From assembly GCF_014651055.1 (NCBI RefSeq), contig NZ_BMWD01000018.1, forward strand, positions 22,155-86,154: a DNA stretch of 64,000 bases, read 5' to 3'. A program made the position numbers and the translations under genes. The first letter of the stretch is position 1, and the number at the start of each line of letters is the position of its first letter. Shown one piece after another: positions 51,667 through 60,622 of the stretch. This DNA is from Streptomyces fructofermentans (GTDB taxonomy: Bacteria > Actinomycetota > Actinomycetes > Streptomycetales > Streptomycetaceae). The notes under the pieces were generated by a model. The model worked only from the letters and a program-made list of their open reading frames with translations. It was not told where the DNA came from and searched no databases.

Positions 51667-51668
51667 CG

Positions 51669-52775
51669 ATGCCCGCGTCCGCCGGGAGGCGGTCCTTCGT
51701 CGTCGCGAGCCTCGGGGCCGCGCTCGCGCTCGGCGACTCCCCGCAGGCCGGCGCCCGCAGCAGGCGCCCCTTCGGCCGGTACGGCTCCCCGTCCGCGCGG
51801 CTGACCGGGCGGACCCTGTACGTCCACCCCGGCGGCCTCGGCGACCACACCACCGTCCAGGCCGCCGTGGACGCCGCGAGCGGCAGCGGGAGCACCCTGG
51901 TCATCGCCCCGGGCACGTACCGCGAGACGGTCGTGCTCGACGCGTCCCGTACGGAGACGACCTGGCTCGGGGCGTCGGAGGACCCGCACGACGTCGTCAT
52001 CGTGTACGATAACGCCAACGGCACCCCGAAGCCGGGCGGCGGCACCCACGGCACGTCGGGCTCGGCCACCACGACCCTGCAGGCCGACGGGTTCACCGCC
52101 CGGCACCTCACGTTCGCCAACGACTGGCTGCGCGCCGACCACCCCGGGACCACCGGCACCCAGGCCGTCGCCGTCAAGGTGCAGGGCGACCGGTCGGCCT
52201 TCCACCACTGCCGGTTCCTCGGGCACCAGGACACGCTGTACGCCGACTCGGCGGCCCTCGGCACCTTCGCCCGGCAGTACTACGCGCACTGCCATGTCGA
52301 GGGCGACGTCGACTTCGTGTTCGGCCGGGCCACCGCCGTCTACGAGCACTGCCACTTCCGCACGCTGCCGCGCACGGACCTGGCCGGGGCGCCCTACGGC
52401 TTCGTCTTCGCGCCCTCCACGGCCGTCGCCAACCCGCGCGGCTACCTCGTCACCCGCAGCCGCGTGACCAGCGGGGCGCCCGACGCCCACTACAAGCTGG
52501 CCCGTCCCTGGGTGCCCGGTTCGGACCCCACCGCCCGCCCGATGCTGACCGTGCGGGAGACCCGCCTCGGTGCCGGCATCGACGCGGTCGCGCCGTACAC
52601 CGACATGGCCTCCGGCCACCCCTGGCGGGACCAGCGCTTCGCCGAGTACCGCAACACCGGCCCGGGAGCCCTCGTCACGGTCCCGGACAACCGGCCGCAG
52701 CTCACCCGCGAGCAGGCGGGCTACCACACCCGGCGGACGTACCTCGGGGACTGGAGGCCCGAGTGCCGGACCTGA
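51669..52775 (+). CDS. Secreted pectin methylesterase (CE8)
   Basis: A 368-residue enzyme with an N-terminal signal (RRSFVVASLGAALAL; possibly Tat) and a beta-helix. Catalytic residues: Gln 187 and Asp 188 in GHQDTLY, nucleophile Asp 215 in VEGDVDFVFG, and Arg in ARPWVPG. It hydrolyses methyl esters of pectin so that the adjacent lyase can act. A small palindrome (52790-52801, GCGGGCGCCCGC) after the stop may end the transcript. Confidence 0.92.
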   Translation: MPASAGRRSFVVASLGAALALGDSPQAGARSRRPFGRYGSPSARLTGRTLYVHPGGLGDHTTVQAAVDAASGSGSTLVIAPGTYRETVVLDASRTETTWLGASEDPHDVVIVYDNANGTPKPGGGTHGTSGSATTTLQADGFTARHLTFANDWLRADHPGTTGTQAVAVKVQGDRSAFHHCRFLGHQDTLYADSAALGTFARQYYAHCHVEGDVDFVFGRATAVYEHCHFRTLPRTDLAGAPYGFVFAPSTAVANPRGYLVTRSRVTSGAPDAHYKLARPWVPGSDPTARPMLTVRETRLGAGIDAVAPYTDMASGHPWRDQRFAEYRNTGPGALVTVPDNRPQLTREQAGYHTRRTYLGDWRPECRT

Positions 52776-52863
52776 GGGGCCGGCCCGGGCGGGCGCCCGC
52801 GACGGGAGCGGGGCGCGGCACGCACCACGCTCCGCGCGCCGACGGGGTGCCGTTCGGCGCGCC

Positions 52864-53685
52864 CTAGGGGGTGAAGTCCCCCGCCACGCCGAGCTGTTCG
52901 CCGCCCGCCCGGGCCCCGGCCCAGTACCGGTCGCCCCCGGCGTCACGGCCGCCGCGGTCGTGGTCGTACTGGCCCGCGAACACCCACTCGCCCGGCCGCA
53001 CCGTGCGGCCCGGCCTGAGGACCCAGGTGTAGACGAGGAAGCCGTCCCGCTCGGCGACGTCGAGCGTGAAGTCCTCCTCGGGCGCCGAGCGCCAGGCGCC
53101 CGCCGGGGTCACACCGCCGGTCTGCCCGACCCTGAGCACGACGGTGAGCGCGGTGAGCCGCTCCTCCGTGCGCAGGGTCACCTCGCTCTGCGCCCAGTAG
53201 TCGTTGCTGTGCGGATCGACCGAGCCGTCCGACCGCAGCGGGCCGTCCTCGCTGCCCGTGCCGGCCGCGGGGGGAGTGGCGGCGGGCCCCACGGGACCGG
53301 TGGCGGCGGAGGAGGGCGGGTTCGAACGCGCCGCCGGGTGGGAGGACTTGGCCGGGTCCGGCGATCCGGGCGCGCCGCCCCGCGCCGTGCCCCGCGCGGG
53401 CAGGTCCGGCGCGGGTGGGGCGGCGACCGTCCCGTCCGCGCCGCCGTCGCCCCGCACCGCGGACGCGACCGCGTAGCCGCCCAGCGCGAGCACACCCGCG
53501 ACCGCGGCCGTCGCCGCGACCACCCGGAACCAGCCGGCGGCCGGCCGCCGCGCGCCGGACCGGCCGACGTCGTGCGGCCCGGCCCTACCGCGTTCGAGGC
53601 GGGCCAGTATGCGCGCGCGGTCGGGGTCGTACGAAGCGGCGGCGTCCCGCAGCCGGGCCCGCAGCTCCCCGTGCCCGTCGGTCAT
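52864..53685 (-). CDS. Membrane-anchored partner of an ECF sigma factor
   Basis: A 273-residue protein. A cytosolic N-terminus (1-52, helical, ELRARLRDAAASYDPDRARI) is followed by one transmembrane helix (about 54-77), a long Pro/Ala/Gly/Ser linker and an external beta-rich domain (YWAQSEVTLRTEERLTALTV, then VLRPGRTVRPGEWVFAGQYD). Its ATG overlaps the sigma stop (ATGA). The arrangement resembles anti-sigma factors but has no zinc motif. The external domain resembles many Streptomyces surface sensor proteins of unknown ligand. Confidence 0.78.
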   Translation of the reverse strand: MTDGHGELRARLRDAAASYDPDRARILARLERGRAGPHDVGRSGARRPAAGWFRVVAATAAVAGVLALGGYAVASAVRGDGGADGTVAAPPAPDLPARGTARGGAPGSPDPAKSSHPAARSNPPSSAATGPVGPAATPPAAGTGSEDGPLRSDGSVDPHSNDYWAQSEVTLRTEERLTALTVVLRVGQTGGVTPAGAWRSAPEEDFTLDVAERDGFLVYTWVLRPGRTVRPGEWVFAGQYDHDRGGRDAGGDRYWAGARAGGEQLGVAGDFTP

Positions 53686-54248
53686 CGTCGTGCCCCTCCG
53701 TCCCCGCCGGCGGGCAGCGCCGCCGTGCTCATCCGCCGCGGCGCCTCCAGAGGGCCGAGCAGCCGCTGGAGTTCGGCCATCCCCTTCGACGTCTGGCTCT
53801 TCACCGTGCCCACCGAGACGCCCAGGGCGAGCGCCGTCTCCTTCTCCGAGAGGTCGAACGCGTGCCGCAGCACCACGCACGCCCGCTTGCGGAACGGCAG
53901 CCGCCGCAGGGCCTCCTGGACGTCCACCACACCGGGCACGTCCGGGTTCTCGGCCCGGTCCTCGCGCTGCGACCAGAACAGGGTCGTCCGGCGGCGCTCG
54001 CGCACCGCGCTGCGAATCCTGCTGCGGGCCAGATTGGCGACCACGCCCCGGGCGTACGCCACCGGGTGGTCGGCCGCGCGCACCCGGTCCCAGCGGTGCC
54101 AGAGCGCGAGCAGGGCGTCCGCCGCCAGATCGTCGGCGGCGTCCGGCTCACCCGTCAGCAGGTGCGCCAGGCGGGCGAGTTCGGCGTGGTGCCGCTCGAA
54201 GAACTCGTGGAACTCCGAGGCGTCGTCGTCGTCGACGGCAGTGCCCAC
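53682..54248 (-). CDS. SigE-family ECF RNA polymerase sigma factor
   Basis: A 188-residue sigma factor. Region 2 includes FHEFFERHHAELARLAHLLT and AADALLALWHRWDRVRA; region 4 includes LRRLPFRKRACVVLRHAFDL and LGVSVGTVKSQTSKGMAELQ. The GTG start is set by GGGAGAGG six bases upstream. It is coupled to the membrane partner downstream, mirroring the pair at 6210-7984. Confidence 0.88.
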   Translation of the reverse strand: MGTAVDDDDASEFHEFFERHHAELARLAHLLTGEPDAADDLAADALLALWHRWDRVRAADHPVAYARGVVANLARSRIRSAVRERRRTTLFWSQREDRAENPDVPGVVDVQEALRRLPFRKRACVVLRHAFDLSEKETALALGVSVGTVKSQTSKGMAELQRLLGPLEAPRRMSTAALPAGGDGGARR

Positions 54249-54522
54249 GGGCGGCCTCTCCCTGTCGGATTCCTGCGTGGTGCGCCTGACGGTCCGTGCG
54301 GTGTGCGCTCCCCCGTGGGTCCGCCCCCGCGATCGGCCCGCGGGGGACCGGAGTTGCCGCGGCGGGACCCGGAGAGTACCAGCCGCCCGTACAGCACCTC
54401 GAACATCGTGTGGCGGGCCGAACCCGATTCCGTAACACGGGGAAAACCTGAACCCCGTTCCACGGGGGAACAATCCAGCCAGCATCCGCACACCGAACAC
54501 GCAGGCAGCGAGGAGCGGCCCC

Positions 54523-55992
54523 ATGCCCGAAACATCAGGTACGCCGGAAACACGAGACGTGGCAGACCGGCGCAACACCGAACCGCCCCCGGCGAACGCC
54601 GTCGACCGGTTCTTCAGGATCTCGGACAGGGGCTCCACCTTCGGCCGCGAAGTACGCGGCGGCTTCGCCACGTTCTTCACGATGGCCTACATCCTCGTCC
54701 TGAACCCCATCATCCTGGGCAGCGCCAAGGACAAGTTCGGCGAGCAGCTCGACCCCGCCCAACTGGTCACCGCCACCGCCCTGGTGGCGGCCGTCATGAC
54801 GGTGATCATGGGTATCGGCGGCAATCTGCCGCTCGCCCTCGCCGCCGGACTCGGGCTCAACGCCGTCGTCGCCTTCCAGATCGCCCCGCTGATGAGCTGG
54901 GACGACGCGATGGGCCTGATCGTCCTCGAAGGGCTGCTGATCTGCGTCCTCGTGGTGACGGGCCTGCGCGAGGCCGTCATGCACGCGATACCCCAGCCGC
55001 TCAAGCAGGCGATCAGCGTCGGCATCGGCCTGTTCATCGCCTTCATCGGCTTCGTCGACGCCGGCTTCGTCACCCGGACACCCGACGCGGCCAACACGAC
55101 CGTTCCGGTGCAGCTCGGCGGCTCCGGAACGCTGGCCGGCTGGCCCGTGCTCGTGTTCTGCCTCGGCGTCCTGCTGACCGTCGGCCTGCTCGCGCGCAAG
55201 GTCAAGGGCGCGATCCTGATCAGCATCGTGACCATGACCGTCGTCGCGATCGCCGTCGACGGGCTCGCGGACGTCAAGAGCTGGGGGCTGACGACGCCGA
55301 AGGTGCCCGACGACATCGTGGCCTCGCCGGACTTCGGACTGCTCGGCGGATTCAGCCTGTTCGGCGCGTTCGGCCAGGCCGGTGCCGTCACCGTCGTCCT
55401 GCTCGTCTTCACGCTCGTGCTGTCGGACTTCTTCGACACCATGGGCACGGTCGTCGGCATCAGCGCCGAGGCCGGACTGCTCGACGAGGAGGGCAGGGTC
55501 CCCAACCTCGGCCGGGTGCTGCTCATCGACGGCGCCGCGGCGGTCGCCGGCGGTGCCGCCTCCGCCTCGTCCTCGACCTCGTACATCGAGTCGGCCGCCG
55601 GTGTCGGCGAGGGCGCGCGCACGGGCTTCGCGAACCTGGTGACCGGCGGGCTCTTCGCGCTGGCCCTCTTCCTCACCCCCCTGCTGACCATCGTCCCGCT
55701 CCAGGCGGCGGCGCCCGCGCTCGTCGCCGTCGGCTTCCTGATGATGACCCAGGTCAAGAACATCGACTGGGACAAGTACGAGATCGCGATCCCGGCCTTC
55801 CTGACGATCGCCGTGATGCCGTTCACCTACTCGATCACCAACGGCATCGGCGCCGGCTTCGTCGCCCACGTCCTGATCAAGACCGTTCTCGGCCGGGCCA
55901 AGGAGGTCCACTGGCTGCTCTGGGGCGCGTCGGCCCTGTTCCTCGTCTACTTCGCGATCGACCCGATCGAGCAGATCCTCGGCGTGAAGTGA
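54523..55992 (+). CDS. AzgA-type NCS2 purine permease
   Basis: A 489-residue transporter with about 12-14 hydrophobic helices. Family motifs: GFATFFTMAYILVLNP, GLGLNAVVAF, FDTMGTVVGISAEAGLLDEE and SASSSTSYIESAAGVGEGAR. The AzgA/PbuG group imports hypoxanthine, guanine or adenine with protons. It is a single gene ended by a strong terminator. No purine-riboswitch-like structure was recognised in the 270 bases upstream. Confidence 0.9.
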   Translation: MPETSGTPETRDVADRRNTEPPPANAVDRFFRISDRGSTFGREVRGGFATFFTMAYILVLNPIILGSAKDKFGEQLDPAQLVTATALVAAVMTVIMGIGGNLPLALAAGLGLNAVVAFQIAPLMSWDDAMGLIVLEGLLICVLVVTGLREAVMHAIPQPLKQAISVGIGLFIAFIGFVDAGFVTRTPDAANTTVPVQLGGSGTLAGWPVLVFCLGVLLTVGLLARKVKGAILISIVTMTVVAIAVDGLADVKSWGLTTPKVPDDIVASPDFGLLGGFSLFGAFGQAGAVTVVLLVFTLVLSDFFDTMGTVVGISAEAGLLDEEGRVPNLGRVLLIDGAAAVAGGAASASSSTSYIESAAGVGEGARTGFANLVTGGLFALALFLTPLLTIVPLQAAAPALVAVGFLMMTQVKNIDWDKYEIAIPAFLTIAVMPFTYSITNGIGAGFVAHVLIKTVLGRAKEVHWLLWGASALFLVYFAIDPIEQILGVK

Positions 55993-55997
55993 GCGAA

Positions 55998-56029
55998 GGG
56001 TCCCCGCGCCCGGCCGGGCGCGGGGACCC
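55998..56029. terminator. Bidirectional terminator after the purine permease
   Basis: A perfect inverted repeat with 16-base arms (55998-56013 and 56014-56029), between the convergent permease and penicillin-binding protein genes. Confidence 0.88.
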
Positions 56030-56049
56030 CCGTCGGCCCTCGGCCGGCC

Positions 56050-57504
56050 TCAGTCGCGGAGAGCGGCCCGCATCATCGCCTTGGCGACCGGCGCGGCCAG
56101 TCCGTTGCCGCTGACCTCGGAGCGCGCCGCGTTCGACTGCTCCACCAGCACGGCGACCGCCACCTCCTTGCCGGTGGAGTCGTCCTTCGCGTACGAGGTG
56201 AACCAGGCGTACGGCGTCCTGCTGTTGTTCTTGCCGTGCTGGGCCGTACCGGTCTTGCCGCCCACGGTCGCTCCCGCGATCCGCGCGTTCGTGCCCGTGC
56301 CGTCCTCGACGACCGTCTCCATCGCCGACCGGAGCTGCTCCGCCGTGGACGAGCCGATGATCTGCCGGGACTCCGCCCGGTCGTCGTAGTCCTCCAGCAC
56401 GCTGCCGTCGGCGTCGCTGATCCGGGACACCATGTGCGGCGACACGAGCTTCCCGTCGTTGGCGATGGCGGCGGACACCATGGCCATCTGGAGCGGCGTC
56501 GCGGTCACGTCGAACTGGCCGATGCCGGTCAGCGCCGTGGACGACTTCTCCATGCCCGACGGGTACACGCTCGTGTAGGCCCGCACCGGCACGTCCTGGG
56601 ACCCGTCGTTGAAGCCGAACTTCTCGGCCATCGCCCGCACCTTGTCCTCGCCCAGGTCGACGGCCATCTTCGCGAAGACGTTGTTGCACGAGTACTGGAG
56701 CGCGACCCGGATCGAGGCGTCCTCGCAGGGCGCCGAGGCGTTCTCGTTCGCCAGGACCCGGTCCGTGCCCGGCAGCGTGTAGGGGTTCTGGCTCCTCGTC
56801 CGCACGTCCACGGAGGAGTACAGCCCGTCCTCCAGCGCGGCGGCCGCGACGACCAGCTTGAACGTGGACCCCGGCGGCAGCGGCTGCCGCAGTGCCCGGT
56901 TCGTCAGCGGCTTGTCGGGGTCACCGGTCAGCCTGCTCCAGGCCTTCGCGCCCGACGAGCCGGTGAGCACGGACGGGTCGTACGACGGCGTGGAGACGAC
57001 CCCGAGGATCCTGCCGGTCCCCGGGTCGATGGCGACGGCCGCGCCCAGCTTGTCGCCGAGCGCCTCGAAGGCGGCCTTCTGCACGGCCGGGTCGATCGTC
57101 GTGACCACGTCACCCGGATCGGCGCGCTTGCCCGTCACCGTGTCGAGCGGGCCCTTGAGCCGGGGGTCCGAGCCGTCGAGGAGGTCGGTGTAGATGCCCT
57201 CCAGCTGCGTCGGCGCGTAGGTCTGCGAGGCATAGCCCGTGACCGCCGCGTAGAGGCTGCCGTCGGTGTACGTGCGCCGGTACTGGAGGTCGCTGCCCTT
57301 CGTCCGTGCGGAGCCGGTGATCGCCTCACCGCCCACGACGATGTTCCCGAGCGGCTGCGCGTACCGCTCCATCACGTTCCGTCGGTTCTTGGTGTCGTCC
57401 GCGAGCGCCTGGCCGTCGTAGAACTGCACCCAGGTCGCCCTGACGAGCAGGGCGAGCACGAGCAGCAGGGTGAAGACGGCGGCGTGCCTGATCGTTTTGT
57501 TCAT
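56050..57504 (-). CDS. Class B penicillin-binding protein (transpeptidase)
   Basis: A 484-residue cell-wall enzyme. A single N-terminal membrane helix (about 8-26) is followed by the PBP dimerisation region (KNRRNVMERYAQPLGNIVVG) and a transpeptidase domain. The active-site motifs are SxxK (Ser 213 in PGSTFK), SxN (Ser 272 in YSCNN) and KTG (Lys 417 in GKTGTAQ). It cross-links peptidoglycan outside the membrane. It resembles the PbpA partner of RodA/FtsW, but no SEDS gene is adjacent. Complete motifs indicate an active enzyme. Confidence 0.93.
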   Translation of the reverse strand: MNKTIRHAAVFTLLLVLALLVRATWVQFYDGQALADDTKNRRNVMERYAQPLGNIVVGGEAITGSARTKGSDLQYRRTYTDGSLYAAVTGYASQTYAPTQLEGIYTDLLDGSDPRLKGPLDTVTGKRADPGDVVTTIDPAVQKAAFEALGDKLGAAVAIDPGTGRILGVVSTPSYDPSVLTGSSGAKAWSRLTGDPDKPLTNRALRQPLPPGSTFKLVVAAAALEDGLYSSVDVRTRSQNPYTLPGTDRVLANENASAPCEDASIRVALQYSCNNVFAKMAVDLGEDKVRAMAEKFGFNDGSQDVPVRAYTSVYPSGMEKSSTALTGIGQFDVTATPLQMAMVSAAIANDGKLVSPHMVSRISDADGSVLEDYDDRAESRQIIGSSTAEQLRSAMETVVEDGTGTNARIAGATVGGKTGTAQHGKNNSRTPYAWFTSYAKDDSTGKEVAVAVLVEQSNAARSEVSGNGLAAPVAKAMMRAALRD

Positions 57505-57597
57505 CCCGCTGATGAGGACGAGCGGGACGGACCCGATCGTTCCCTCCCGCCCCGTATTCTCATCGGCCCTTCATGAAGCCGGCCCCGTACCGGACGG

Positions 57598-58077
57598 TCA
57601 CGCTCCGTGGCCGGGGAGGCGCAGGACGACCTCCTCGATCTCCTCGCCGCGCGCGTGCGCGAAGCCGGTGGCCCGCGCCTCCGCACGGAAGCCGCACTTC
57701 TCCAGCACGCGCAGCGACGCCGTGTTGTCCGCCGCCGCACGGGCGTACAGCGGACGCTCGGTGACCGTGTCCAGCAGCGCCCGCAGGGCGGCCGTGGCGA
57801 TCCCGCGGCCCCAGTGGGGCCGGTCGATCCAGTACGTCACCTCGCGCTCGCCGGGTTCGCCGTACACGGCCGCGCTGCCGACGACGTCACCGTCCGCGAG
57901 CACCGTGCGGGTGACGGCGGTCGAGGCGCGGATCCGCTCCCAGTGCGCGTCGAAGGCGTCCCGGTCCGCGGGGTCCTCGGGGGTGAACGCGGCCATCCGG
58001 GCGGCCACGGGGTCGTTCAGGTGCCGGAAGAACACCGGCAGGTCGCTGGAGTGGACCTCGCGCAGGGCGATCTCCAT
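57598..58077 (-). CDS. GNAT-family N-acetyltransferase
   Basis: A 159-residue RimJ/RimL-like acetyltransferase. IALREVHSSDLPVFFRHLND is the typical start, YWIDRPHWGRGIATAALRAL carries the acetyl-CoA loop, and NTASLRVLEKCGFRAEARAT is the C-terminal signature. The start codon lies one base after the stop of the IclR gene, so the two are coupled. The substrate is unknown. Confidence 0.88.
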   Translation of the reverse strand: MEIALREVHSSDLPVFFRHLNDPVAARMAAFTPEDPADRDAFDAHWERIRASTAVTRTVLADGDVVGSAAVYGEPGEREVTYWIDRPHWGRGIATAALRALLDTVTERPLYARAAADNTASLRVLEKCGFRAEARATGFAHARGEEIEEVVLRLPGHGA

Positions 58078-58078
58078 G

Positions 58079-58852
58079 TCAGAGCCTCCGGGTGGCGAGG
58101 GTCAGCCGGTCCCGCGCGTCGAACAGCGCGTCCTTCACCATCTGCTCGTGCGCGGGCGTCAGCCGGGCAACCGGGACCGAGCAGCTGATCGCGTCCCGGG
58201 CGGGCGTGCGGTAGGGGATCGCCACGCCGAAGCAGCGCAGCCCCAGCGTGTTCTCCTCGCGGTCCACCGCGAAGCCCTGCTCGCGCACCTGGCGCAGCTC
58301 CTCGATGAGCCTCTCCCGGTCGGTGATCGTGTGCTCGGTCAGCGCGGGCAGCGTCTCCGGCAGCAGCTTCCGCACCTGCTCGTCGGTGTGCGTCGCGAGC
58401 AGGGCCTTGCCGAGCGACGTGGAGTGCGCGGGGAGCCGGCGGCCCACCCGGGTGAAGGGGCGCAGGTAGTGCTGGGACTGCCGGGTCGCGAGGTACACGA
58501 CGTTCGTGCCGTCCAGCCGGGCCAGGTGGATGGTCTCCGTCGTGTCGTCGGACAGCCGGTCGAGGGTCGGCCGGGCCGCCGCCACCACCTCGTCGCCGTC
58601 GATGTACGACGTGCCGACGAGCAGCGCCCGGACGCCGATGCCGTACCGCGTGCCCGTCGCGTCCGTCTCGACCCAGCCGAGTTCCACGAGGGTCCGCAGC
58701 AGCATGTAGAGGCTGGACTTGGGATATCCGACGGCCTCCTGCACCGCGGCCAGGGAGTGCATACCGGGACGTCCGGCGAAGTATTCGAGCAATTCAACCG
58801 TCCGCACCGCGGACTTCACCTGAGCCCCGCCGCCCGTCTCGCCTGCCGACAT
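58079..58852 (-). CDS. IclR-family transcriptional regulator
   Basis: A 257-residue regulator. Its N-terminal winged helix (AVRTVELLEYFAGRPGMHSL, then YPKSSLYMLLRTLVELGWVE) is followed by the IclR effector domain (YLRPFTRVGRRLPAHSTSLG, EENTLGLRCFGVAIPYR and a late ISCSVPVARL). It is divergent from the 2-oxoglutarate-semialdehyde dehydrogenase gene. IclR proteins of this setting (KdgR-like) respond to keto-deoxy sugar acids, so it is the likely regulator of that gene and perhaps of kdgD. The start at 58852 follows AAGGG. Confidence 0.9.
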   Translation of the reverse strand: MSAGETGGGAQVKSAVRTVELLEYFAGRPGMHSLAAVQEAVGYPKSSLYMLLRTLVELGWVETDATGTRYGIGVRALLVGTSYIDGDEVVAAARPTLDRLSDDTTETIHLARLDGTNVVYLATRQSQHYLRPFTRVGRRLPAHSTSLGKALLATHTDEQVRKLLPETLPALTEHTITDRERLIEELRQVREQGFAVDREENTLGLRCFGVAIPYRTPARDAISCSVPVARLTPAHEQMVKDALFDARDRLTLATRRL

Positions 58853-58888
58853 CGCCCTTGACCCCCTAGTTCGCCGGGAAATAGTCTC

Positions 58889-58929
58889 CAGCATATTCAT
58901 CATCGGAGACGGCGTTCAGCATATCGAAC
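58889..58929. promoter_or_regulatory. Candidate IclR operator region
   Basis: CAGCATAT occurs at 58889-58896 and again at 58917-58924, 28 bases apart, in the gap between the divergent IclR and dehydrogenase genes. The second copy lies in GTTCAGCATATCGAAC (58914-58929), whose GTTC/GAAC ends are inverted. Confidence 0.45.
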
Positions 58930-58981
58930 GTCCCCGATGGGTGGCACAGGTACAGCGGCATTACATCTGGAGGGACCCGCG

Positions 58982-60511
58982 GTGGCAGCAGCACCAGTCT
59001 GGAGTGTCGACCCCCGAACCGGGAAGCAGCGCGAGCAGGTTGCGGTCGAAGCCACGGCGCAGGAGGTGGACGCGGCCGTCCGCGCGGCGCACGCCGCACG
59101 GGGAGCGCTGGCGGACCGCACGGTCCGCGCGGCCTTCCTGCGGAGCGCGGCCGACGAGCTGGAGGGCGCCCGGGAGCACCTGGTCGAGGTGGCCGACGCG
59201 GAGACCGCGCTCGGTCCCGTCCGGCTCAACGGCGAACTCGCCCGCACCTGCTACCAGCTCCGGGCCTTCGCGGACATCGTCGACGAGGGCGCCTTCCTCG
59301 ACGTGGTGGTCAACCACCCCGACGACACCGCGACCCCGCCGGTGCCCGACCTGCGCCGGTACAAGGTGCCGCTGGGCGTCGTCGCCGTCTACTCGGCCTC
59401 GAACTTCCCCTTCGCCTTCTCGGTGCCCGGCGGCGACACCGCGAGCGCGCTCGCCGCGGGCTGCCCGGTCGTCGTCAAGGCGCACCCGGACCACCCGGGC
59501 CTGTCCGAGCTGGTCGCCTCGGTCCTGCGCCGGGCCGCGGCCCGCCACGGCATCCCCGACGGCGTCCTCGGCCTCGTCCACGGCTTCCGGGCGGGCGTCG
59601 ACCTGGTCGAGCACCCGCTGGTCACGGCGGCCGGCTTCACCGGCTCGGTCCGCGGCGGACGGGCCCTCTTCGACGCGGCGGCCGCCCGGCCCGCGCCGAT
59701 CCCCTTCCACGGCGAGCTGGGCTCGCTGAACCCCGTCGTGATCACCGAGGCCGCGGCCGCCGAGCGCGCCGAGGCGATCGGCGCGGGCCTGGCCGGCTCC
59801 ATGACGCTGGGCGTCGGCCAGTTCTGCGTGAAGCCCGGCCTGGTCCTCGCCCCCACGGGCGCGGCGGGCGACCGCCTGGTGAAGTCCCTGACGGACGCGG
59901 TGAGCGACACCGCCGCGGGTGTGCTCCTCGACCACCGCATGCGCGACAACTTCGTCGCGGGCGTCGCCGAGCGCGCCGCACTCCCGGAGGTGGCCGCACC
60001 GGTGACCCCGGGCGCCGGAAGCGAGCACACGGTCAGCCCCGGCTTCCTGACGGTCCCCGCGCAGAGGCTCGCCGCCGAGAGCGAGTACGACCTCCTCCTG
60101 GAGGAGTGCTTCGGCCCGGTCACGGTCGTCGCCCGGTACGAGGACGAGGCCGAGGCGACCGCGGTGCTCTCCCGGCTGCCCGGCAACCTCACGGCGACCG
60201 TCCACCTCTCCGAGGAGGAGACGGCGGGCGAGGGACGGGGCGCGGAGATCCTCGCCGAGCTGACCCCGCTCGCCGGCCGCGTCCTGGTCAACGGCTGGCC
60301 GACCGGCGTCGCCGTCGCACCGGCCCAGCACCACGGCGGCCCGTACCCGGCGACCACCTCCACCTCCACCTCCGTGGGCGGTACGGCCATCGAGCGGTGG
60401 CTGCGTCCGGTCGCGTACCAGAACGCGCCCGAGGCACTGCTCCCGCCGGAGCTGCGCGACGACAACCCCCTGGGAGTTCCGCGCCGCTACGACGGCCGCC
60501 TGGAGAGGTAG
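58982..60511 (+). CDS. 2-oxoglutarate semialdehyde (2,5-dioxopentanoate) dehydrogenase
   Basis: A 509-residue aldehyde dehydrogenase of the KGSADH subfamily. It has VYSASNFPFAFSVPGGDTAS and CPVVVKAHPDHPGLSELV, which distinguish it from betaine or succinate-semialdehyde types. Catalytic residues are Cys 282 (GQFCVKPG) and Glu 245 (FHGELGSLNP). It oxidises 2,5-dioxopentanoate to 2-oxoglutarate with NAD(P)+, the last step of the oxidative uronate and Weimberg pentose pathways. GGAGG eight bases upstream supports the GTG. Divergent from the IclR regulator. Confidence 0.9.
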   Translation: MAAAPVWSVDPRTGKQREQVAVEATAQEVDAAVRAAHAARGALADRTVRAAFLRSAADELEGAREHLVEVADAETALGPVRLNGELARTCYQLRAFADIVDEGAFLDVVVNHPDDTATPPVPDLRRYKVPLGVVAVYSASNFPFAFSVPGGDTASALAAGCPVVVKAHPDHPGLSELVASVLRRAAARHGIPDGVLGLVHGFRAGVDLVEHPLVTAAGFTGSVRGGRALFDAAAARPAPIPFHGELGSLNPVVITEAAAAERAEAIGAGLAGSMTLGVGQFCVKPGLVLAPTGAAGDRLVKSLTDAVSDTAAGVLLDHRMRDNFVAGVAERAALPEVAAPVTPGAGSEHTVSPGFLTVPAQRLAAESEYDLLLEECFGPVTVVARYEDEAEATAVLSRLPGNLTATVHLSEEETAGEGRGAEILAELTPLAGRVLVNGWPTGVAVAPAQHHGGPYPATTSTSTSVGGTAIERWLRPVAYQNAPEALLPPELRDDNPLGVPRRYDGRLER

Positions 60512-60529
60512 CCCCGCACGTCCGACCGG

Positions 60530-60564
60530 GCGCGCCCGCGGCCCTCGTACGGCCGCGGGCGCGC
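60530..60564 (+). terminator. Terminator of the semialdehyde dehydrogenase gene
   Basis: A perfect 14-bp GC stem (60530-60543 with 60551-60564) with a 7-base loop, 19 bases after the stop. Confidence 0.88.
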
Positions 60565-60622
60565 GCCGCTCGTCCCGCCGTCCCGCGCACCGGCGGCGGC
60601 CGGGGGGTGGGAGACTCCTCCC

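Noticed and set aside
54249..54522. Purine riboswitch upstream of the AzgA permease
   Set aside because: No three-way junction with the conserved loop sequences could be found, and the region is GC-rich without a suitable expression platform.
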